DNA of 64,000 bases, from the NCBI GenBank assembly GCA_036746695.1, contig DAIODP010000001.1:1116001-1180000 (forward strand). Reading direction: 5' to 3'. A model generated the notes under the pieces. The model searched no databases and was not told the DNA's origin. It saw only the letters and a list, made by a program, of their open reading frames with translations. The position numbers were made by a program, and so were the translations under genes. This document shows, piece by piece, positions 59,416 through 64,000 of this stretch (positions are counted from its first letter, which is position 1; each line of letters starts with the position of its first letter). This stretch comes from UBA3006 sp036746695 (GTDB lineage Bacteria; Actinomycetota; Acidimicrobiia; Acidimicrobiales; Ilumatobacteraceae).

Positions 59416-59487
59416 GCCGGGTTAGCTCAGTGGTAGAGCAACCGCCTTGTAAGCGGTAGGTCGTGGGTTCAATCCCCACACCCGGCT
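59416..59487 (+). tRNA. tRNA-Thr (TGT)
   Basis: A 72-base cloverleaf with acceptor GCCGGGT/ACCCGGC, D-arm GCTCAGTGGTAGAGC, anticodon stem ACCGC/GCGGT with loop CTTGTAA (anticodon TGT) and T-arm GTGGG-TTCAATC-CCCAC. The discriminator is T and CCA is not encoded. A short 5-bp inverted repeat (GCGCC/GGCGC) lies 18 bases upstream. Confidence 0.96.
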
Positions 59488-59541
59488 CTGATTTTGTGGG
59501 CATGACATTTTCAGGTGTTGTGCAGAAGGTACGGTAGTTCT

Positions 59542-60144
59542 ATGAATCAAGAACAACGTCGTCCAAGCCGCGGCCCTGTTTCTCGCGGAAGCAATCTCAA
59601 TTCCACTATGTCCATCGTTGTTGCAGCAGTTGCTGTGCTTCTCGGGTTTCTCATCTTGCGTGACATCCGCAGTGATAGCGGCAGTAGCACTGCTGCCACA
59701 CCAGATCAGGCCACCGACGAGACCATCGTTACCGACACCATTCCGGTGGAAACAACTGTTGTAGTAACCGTTCCGCTTACCGCCTTCAAAGTGCAGATTG
59801 CAAACGCCTCGAAGGTGGCGGGAAGTGCTGGCACAATGACCACAGAATTGCAGGGCCGTGGGTTTATCGTGCAGCCAGCAATGAACTCGAGCGAAGTAAC
59901 GCCGAAGCAAACCGCAACGGTGGTTTATTTCTTGCCGGGCTTTGATGTCCAGGCGGCAATGGTTGCAGAACAACTTGGTGGAGTAGCAACTGCTGCAATG
60001 CCTGCTCCGATCCCAACCGAAACAGGCAAGCTTGGTGAAGCAAGTGTGTTGATCCTGTTGGGTACTGATTTGGCTGGCAAGCCTCTTGCAACTCCAGTCC
60101 CAACTGTTCCGGTTGCTACCGAAACAACATTGCCACCAGGCTGA
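59542..60144 (+). CDS. LytR_C-domain membrane-anchored protein
   Basis: A 200-residue protein from the ATG at 59542. It has a basic N-terminus, one span (STMSIVVAAVAVLLGFLIL, about 22-40), a Thr/Val-rich stalk and an extracytoplasmic LytR C-terminal-like domain (FKVQIANASKVAGSAGTMTTELQGRGF, about 80-180), followed by a Pro/Thr-rich tail. LytR_C domains occur alone or with LytR-CpsA-Psr ligases in Actinobacteria and probably bind cell-wall polymers. It could help anchor surface polysaccharide, but there is no LCP catalytic domain here. Confidence 0.82.
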   Translation: MNQEQRRPSRGPVSRGSNLNSTMSIVVAAVAVLLGFLILRDIRSDSGSSTAATPDQATDETIVTDTIPVETTVVVTVPLTAFKVQIANASKVAGSAGTMTTELQGRGFIVQPAMNSSEVTPKQTATVVYFLPGFDVQAAMVAEQLGGVATAAMPAPIPTETGKLGEASVLILLGTDLAGKPLATPVPTVPVATETTLPPG

Positions 60145-60148
60145 TCTA

Positions 60149-61144
60149 CTACTTCGTAGTGCGCTTCTGAAGAAGTTCGCGCGCTGCACTTTCAATACTG
60201 GTGAGCGTTTGATCAAACGCTTGGCGTTCGCCATACATTTCCATCAAGGTGACCGCGTCGATTCGTCCGCGCACTTCGGCATCTGCATCGCCGCAAATAA
60301 CTGAAACGGGTTTATTGAACTGCTGTGCCAACCGTTGAACGCCACCGACAACTTTTCCCTCGAAACTTTCGTTGTCTAAATATCCCTCACCTGTGATGAC
60401 ATAATCACTTGATGCAATAAGTTCGTGTAGTCCGACCTCGTCGGCAACGATGTCGAAGCCAGGCACGAGTGATGCGCCGAGTGCGGCCAAGCCGCCAGCA
60501 AGACCGCCGGCAGCACCGGCGCCTTCAATGTTGGAAACATCAACGCCATAGTCGTCCAAATATTGTTGCTGCAATTTGTGGAGGCGGGCAGTGAGGAACT
60601 CGATTTGCGCTGGCGTTGCGCCTTTTTGCGCACCGAATAACTTCGCCGCGTCCGTGAACGAGGTTTGTACATCGCACGCCACGAGAAACTCGATGCCGCG
60701 TAAACGAGCTGGGGACTTGATTGCTTTAATTGCACCAAGCCCTCCGTCTACGGTTGCCGAGCCCCCGACACAGACGATGATCTTTTTGGCACCGTCGTTG
60801 AGGGCCGAATCAATAAGTTCTCCCGTGCCAACTGTTGATGCGGCAATGACATCGTTTTTGGTTGCGCCGCCAACCAGTGTGAGGCCAGATGCACGGGCCA
60901 TTTCGATGATTGCCGTGTCGCGTACGAAACGCCATTGAGCTTCCACCGGTTTGCCAAGTGGGTTGGTTACGCGGGTGGTGCGATTGGCGCCACCAAGAAC
61001 ATCAAGCGTCCCTTCACCACCGTCACCGATAGGGGTTTCGATGCATTCGTGGCCAAGATCCCAACAGGCATGGCCAATTGCGGCGGCAACTTGCGCGGCG
61101 GTCGCGGTTCCGCGAAATTTGTCAACTGCTGCGAGCACACGCAT
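60149..61144 (-). CDS. Glycerate kinase (GlxK/GarK family)
   Basis: Phosphorylates D-glycerate, usually to 2-phosphoglycerate, in photorespiration-like or glyoxylate/serine metabolism. The 331-residue protein starts with VLAAVDKFRGTATAAQVAAAI, then ETPIGDGGEGTLDVL, VCVGGSATVDGGLGAI (active-site loop) and GAGAAGGLAGGLAALG, and ends with VITGEGYLDNESFEGKV. These are the signatures of the class II glycerate kinases. The start lies 23 bases from the divergent glycosyltransferase gene. Confidence 0.93.
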   Translation of the reverse strand: MRVLAAVDKFRGTATAAQVAAAIGHACWDLGHECIETPIGDGGEGTLDVLGGANRTTRVTNPLGKPVEAQWRFVRDTAIIEMARASGLTLVGGATKNDVIAASTVGTGELIDSALNDGAKKIIVCVGGSATVDGGLGAIKAIKSPARLRGIEFLVACDVQTSFTDAAKLFGAQKGATPAQIEFLTARLHKLQQQYLDDYGVDVSNIEGAGAAGGLAGGLAALGASLVPGFDIVADEVGLHELIASSDYVITGEGYLDNESFEGKVVGGVQRLAQQFNKPVSVICGDADAEVRGRIDAVTLMEMYGERQAFDQTLTSIESAARELLQKRTTK

Positions 61145-61167
61145 GGTTCACAGGCTAGGTTGCCGCT

Positions 61168-62286
61168 GTGTTTCTTGGTGCATCGTCAGTACTCAATTGG
61201 TGGTCGATTCTGCAATTGGTCGCTGGCTGCTGGGCGATGCTGCGCATTATTCGTGCTGCACGTCTTGCAGCGCCTCTCGAAAACCAAATAGACCGAGATG
61301 TAACTGTCCCCACAATCAGCGTGATTATCCCTGCGCGCAACGAAGCGAATCGAATCCGCGCCTGTTTAGAGGTCATTGTTGGCGCACCAGGAATACACGA
61401 AGTAGTTGTAGTGGACGATGAATCGAGCGATGAAACCGCCGCTGTTGCATCTCGCATGGGGGCAACAGTGTTGAGCGGTAAGCCCCTTCCAAATGGTTGG
61501 GTAGGAAAAGCTTGGGCGTTGCATCAAGGGGTTCAGGCTGCAACTGGTGAATGGGTGGTCACTCTCGACGCTGATGCAGTTGCGCACCCACTACTGGCAC
61601 AAGCAGTGGTACAACGCGCTCAGTGTGACAGCTTGAGGTTTGTCTCGGTTGGAGCCCGTTTTGATTGCCCAAGCAAGGGATCACAATGGTTGCACCCCGC
61701 AATGCTGACCACGCTCGTGTATCGCTATGGGCCATCGGGTTTCAAGGGCAAAATTAATTCAGACTCACAGCTTGCAAATGGTCAGTGCATGGCGTTGCTA
61801 CGCCGCGACGCCATTGACCAAGATGTATTCACGCGTGTAAGAGGCGAAACGATTGAAGATGTCGCGCTTGTTCGCTTGGTTGCATCAATGGGCTGGCGTG
61901 TTGCCATGCTTGATGGAAGCAAATTGCTCACGGTGAGAATGTTTGAGTCATTTATTGATACATGGAATGGTTGGGGCCGTTCGCTCTCGCTCGCAAGTGT
62001 CGACAACGTACGAAGAGTGTTTGGGCACAGCATTGTGCTGGCGTTTGCTCAAGTGGCGCCGTTATGGATGTTGGTGCTCGGTGTAAGCACGCCGGTCAGT
62101 ATCGCGTTGCTGCTTATTCGTATCGGAACTCTGTTTGGAATGCGTCGAGCATATTTGCAGCACAGTGTTTGGTATTGGCTTTCGCCGCTTGCAGACACAC
62201 TTGCACTCGTTTCCATCGTTCGGGGCTTGATTCGCCAAGTATTTGGTCGCAATGCGACATGGCGTGGTAGGACATATCAACAATGA
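61168..62286 (+). CDS. Family 2 glycosyltransferase, carotenoid-cluster type
   Basis: A 372-residue protein from the GTG at 61168. An N-terminal hydrophobic region (about 10-30) is followed by the GT-A core: ISVIIPARNEANRIRACLEV, VVVDDESSDETA, GWVGKAWALHQGVQAATG and VVTLDADAV (DxD), then GQCMALLRRDAID and RGETIEDVALVRL, with the catalytic ED. Two spans follow near the C-terminus. It overlaps the CrtA-like gene by 4 bases. By family and neighbours it probably glycosylates a carotenoid. It is distinct from the partial CrtQ-like gene at the left end. Confidence 0.8.
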   Translation: MFLGASSVLNWWSILQLVAGCWAMLRIIRAARLAAPLENQIDRDVTVPTISVIIPARNEANRIRACLEVIVGAPGIHEVVVVDDESSDETAAVASRMGATVLSGKPLPNGWVGKAWALHQGVQAATGEWVVTLDADAVAHPLLAQAVVQRAQCDSLRFVSVGARFDCPSKGSQWLHPAMLTTLVYRYGPSGFKGKINSDSQLANGQCMALLRRDAIDQDVFTRVRGETIEDVALVRLVASMGWRVAMLDGSKLLTVRMFESFIDTWNGWGRSLSLASVDNVRRVFGHSIVLAFAQVAPLWMLVLGVSTPVSIALLLIRIGTLFGMRRAYLQHSVWYWLSPLADTLALVSIVRGLIRQVFGRNATWRGRTYQQ

Positions 62287-62969
62287 ACAACATTGCTTCG
62301 TTTCACTTGGCTACTTGGCCTGGGGCGTTAGGTGCGCTTGCTCGTTTGGGAACCGATCGATTGCGCCTCAAAGATGTTGAGGGGCTTGTCTTTTGGCGGC
62401 TACTGGGTACGGGCTCGGGTAGCAACACATCCCAAGGCGCAAACCTGAAACGCACTGCATTTTTTGCGGTATGGCAAAACGAGCAATGCCTTCAGCAATT
62501 CCTCGATCATCATCCCATTGCTCAGCGCTGGAAGCGCGCCGACGAATCGTGGCATGTGAAGCTGCGCGGTGTGGGCGGGCACGGATCGTGGCGAGGGTAT
62601 GCAGTTGCTCACGAGTTGGTTAGAGGTGAAACAGATGGGCCAATTGCAATGATCACTCGCGCAGATGTTCGGCCTCGCTCATGGAAAGCATTTCGTCGCG
62701 CTGGAGAACCAGTGAATACCGAGTTGCACCAATCCGAAGGGTTGCTGGCCGTTGTAGGAATAGGTGAGGCACCGATCGGCCGGTTAGGAACATTTAGTTT
62801 GTGGAGTTCATTGGATGCAATGCGTCGCTTTGCCACGCAGGCACCTCAGCATCAATCAGTGGTCGAGCGCACCCGTAACGAGCGGTGGTACGGAGAGGAA
62901 CTCTTTGCGCGCTTCGAACCTTACGATTCCGCTGGAACGTGGGATGGGGTCGATCCGCTTGCTCGCTGA
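62283..62969 (+). CDS. Spheroidene monooxygenase-like (CrtA) protein
   Basis: A 228-residue protein with the CrtA family pattern: FHLATWPGALGAL at the N-terminus, VFWRLLGTGSGSNTS, FFAVWQNEQCLQQFLDHHPI and FSLWSSLDAMRRFA. CrtA is a heme-dependent enzyme that adds a keto group to acyclic carotenoids. A His-Pro pair near residue 77 lies in the conserved heme-binding area. Located between a GT2 gene and a CrtZ-like gene, it is expected to oxidise a carotenoid. The convergent crtZ-like gene overlaps its last 49 bases. Confidence 0.8.
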   Translation: MNNIASFHLATWPGALGALARLGTDRLRLKDVEGLVFWRLLGTGSGSNTSQGANLKRTAFFAVWQNEQCLQQFLDHHPIAQRWKRADESWHVKLRGVGGHGSWRGYAVAHELVRGETDGPIAMITRADVRPRSWKAFRRAGEPVNTELHQSEGLLAVVGIGEAPIGRLGTFSLWSSLDAMRRFATQAPQHQSVVERTRNERWYGEELFARFEPYDSAGTWDGVDPLAR

Positions 62970-63424
62970 CCAGTAATCGGCAGCAACATACCGTAAGGCT
63001 CACTATTGAATTGGTGGTGAAGGCGGTGCGCAGCAGCAAGACGCTCAAGCACAGCAACTTTTTTGTTTCCAAACAATCGCAGCCGCCGATGGATGTAAAC
63101 ATCGTGCACGATGAAATAAGCAAAGCCATAGGCGGTGATGCCGACACACGTTGGCACAAGTGCGCCAAGCGATGGCTGATTAAAGCCGAGGGCCAGCAAA
63201 ATGTTGACTGCCGCGGCCAAGATCACGGGGAAGAAGTCGTTTGCCTCAAGCAATGCGGGGACAGTGCGCGCGGCATTGCGGTGGTGACTTTCGTGTAGAA
63301 ACTTGGCCAGCCCGTGCATCACCCAACGGTGGGCGCAATAGGTGAAGGGTTCCATGAGCACGAATGCCAGAGCCACAATCAATACGTTCTGCACAGCACC
63401 ACACGGTAGTAGTCGATAGGGCAC
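62921..63424 (-). CDS. CrtZ-like carotenoid hydroxylase (fatty-acid-hydroxylase fold)
   Basis: A 167-residue integral membrane di-iron protein. The histidine clusters are FTYCAHRWVMHG (HxxxxH), FLHESHHR (HxxHH), FIVHDVYIHRR and AAHRLHHQF, matching beta-carotene 3-hydroxylases (CrtZ). Four hydrophobic segments surround the motifs. It should hydroxylate ionone rings or related carbons of carotenoids. It is convergent with the CrtA-like gene (49-base overlap) and divergent from the CrtO-like gene (9 bases apart). Confidence 0.9.
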   Translation of the reverse strand: MPYRLLPCGAVQNVLIVALAFVLMEPFTYCAHRWVMHGLAKFLHESHHRNAARTVPALLEANDFFPVILAAAVNILLALGFNQPSLGALVPTCVGITAYGFAYFIVHDVYIHRRLRLFGNKKVAVLERLAAAHRLHHQFNSEPYGMLLPITGQRASGSTPSHVPAES

Positions 63425-63433
63425 ACTGAAGGG

Positions 63434-63919
63434 GTGCTGATCTCACTTACTTGGCAACGCGCGCTGGTGTTTGATGTCATTGCCTGGGTGCTCATTGGGG
63501 TTGGCAGCGGCTATTGGCAGGCCAAACGGCCTTTGGTGGCGTTGCGCAAAATGGGGCCCTTTACCCGTATGGGTGCCGGCGAATATGGGGGTGAGCGCTA
63601 CCGGAGGTGGTGCCGGGTGCAACTCTGGAAGGACATCATCCCCGACGCGGGCACGTGGTTCGGAGGCTTAAGCAAACGAAAGCTGCCGTCGGTTGCAAAC
63701 GGCGGAAGGCTGCGATTTATCGACGAGTGTGTTCGCGCGGAGCGCACCCACCTCGCGTTAATCGGTGCAATTCCGTTGTTCGTGGTGTGGAACTCGCCCG
63801 CAATGTTTGCCGGCAATGTGGCCTTCGCGCTGGTTGGAAACATTCCTTGCTGGATGATCGCAAGATACAACCGAGCAAGGTTGATGAACATTGCTGCGAA
63901 GACCAGCCGTCTAGCATGA
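63434..63919 (+). CDS. CrtO-like glycosyl-carotenoid acyltransferase
   Basis: A 161-residue membrane protein resembling staphylococcal CrtO, which esterifies the sugar of glycosyl-diaponeurosporenoate with a fatty acid. The shared blocks are WCRVQLWKDIIPDAG, ERTHLALIGAIPLFVVW and NIPCWMIARYNRARL, in the same order and spacing as in CrtO. Two or three hydrophobic segments are predicted. Along with the GT2 genes at 61168 and at the left end this suggests an acylated glycosyl carotenoid. The start is the TTG/CTG region at 63434; no ATG fits better. Confidence 0.77.
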   Translation: MLISLTWQRALVFDVIAWVLIGVGSGYWQAKRPLVALRKMGPFTRMGAGEYGGERYRRWCRVQLWKDIIPDAGTWFGGLSKRKLPSVANGGRLRFIDECVRAERTHLALIGAIPLFVVWNSPAMFAGNVAFALVGNIPCWMIARYNRARLMNIAAKTSRLA

Positions 63920-63925
63920 CGGGTG

Positions 63926-64000
63926 ATGTATCTTCGCGGTCGATTGCAATGGTCTCTCCTTGCAATCTCTGTAGTTAGTGGCTTAATTGCTCTAGTGCTC
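63926..64000 (+). CDS. Start of a membrane-protein gene (3' end beyond window)
   Basis: From the ATG at 63926 (or the GTG one codon earlier), 25 codons remain open to the end of the window. The translation (MYLRGRLQWSLLAISVVSG...) is a basic tip followed by a hydrophobic helix, as in a signal anchor. It begins 6 bases after the CrtO-like stop, so it is probably in the same operon. Nothing more can be said about its identity. Confidence 0.5.
   Translation, partial: MYLRGRLQWSLLAISVVSGLIALVL

Noticed and set aside
59422..60234. Minus-strand 270-codon open frame
   Set aside because: It runs antisense through tRNA-Thr and the LytR_C gene, with Cys/His/Ser-rich composition typical of a shadow frame.

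Overview
The window is 64 kb of gene-dense chromosomal DNA, most likely from an actinobacterium and probably from the class Acidimicrobiia. The evidence is a mycobacterial-type pantothenate kinase, oligoribonuclease and dUTPase, a DivIVA/Wag31-like protein, a UPF0182 membrane protein, an F420-type (DUF385) oxidoreductase, and a monoderm-style Tad pilus locus without a secretin. Base composition looks near 50% G+C by eye, which would fit a freshwater or marine lineage; this placement is inference. Genes are packed tightly: ATGA/GTGA overlaps are common, several convergent pairs overlap at their 3' ends, and no gene-free stretch exceeds about 300 bases. The largest non-coding gaps are 7617-7790, 40600-40810 (with an initiator tRNA) and 52404-52801 (with tRNA-Lys and a 38-codon ORF). 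I saw no insertion sequence, prophage, CRISPR array or rRNA.

Layout. 1-7.6 kb: the 3' end of a carotenoid-type glycosyltransferase, orn/dut, a class III CoA-transferase with an M20 amidohydrolase, a thiamine-binding-like protein with an HTH partner, a HAD hydrolase, and map-coaA. 7.8-14.7 kb: a nine-gene Tad/Flp pilus operon (SAF protein, TadA, TadB, TadC, pilin, three TadE/TadG-like pseudopilins) ending in a membrane-anchored BTAD regulator. 15.2-33.6 kb: an 18-kb minus-strand surface-polysaccharide operon. In transcription order it holds a small membrane protein, NeuB, NeuC and NeuA (CMP-nonulosonate synthesis), three large proteins resembling the Leptospira surface-carbohydrate families, a CDP-6-deoxyhexose branch (RfbF, RfbG, RmlC-like, SDR), GT2, a DegT-like PLP enzyme, a FemAB-like transferase, a multi-TM polymerase candidate, GT4, an epimerase and a WecA/MraY-type phosphoglycosyl transferase.

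33.6-40.6 kb: a YlbL-type Lon-like protease, a DivIVA-domain protein with a phage-head-like cysteine/histidine tail, UPF0182, a KdsC-type phosphatase and a coiled-coil protein. 40.7-56.5 kb: initiator tRNA-Met, FKBP, a saccharopine-dehydrogenase-like protein behind a perfect palindrome, VanZ, thymidine kinase/deoC, an L,D-transpeptidase, a DUF885 peptidase, an unrecognised coiled-coil protein, a two-repeat SWEET-like protein, an M14 peptidase, hemolysin III, an MFS transporter, tRNA-Lys, a microprotein, copper ATPase, an HTH protein and a dienelactone hydrolase. 56.5-61.1 kb: a Crp regulator, ispD-ispF-rlmB, tRNA-Thr, a LytR_C protein and glycerate kinase. 61.2-64 kb: carotenoid tailoring genes (GT2, CrtA-like, CrtZ-like, CrtO-like acyltransferase) and the start of one more gene.

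How they fit together: the polysaccharide operon encodes what is needed to build two unusual activated sugars (a CMP-nonulosonate and a CDP-6-deoxyhexose), start a lipid-linked glycan, and modify it. The carotenoid genes at both ends suggest a glycosylated, acylated carotenoid pigment.
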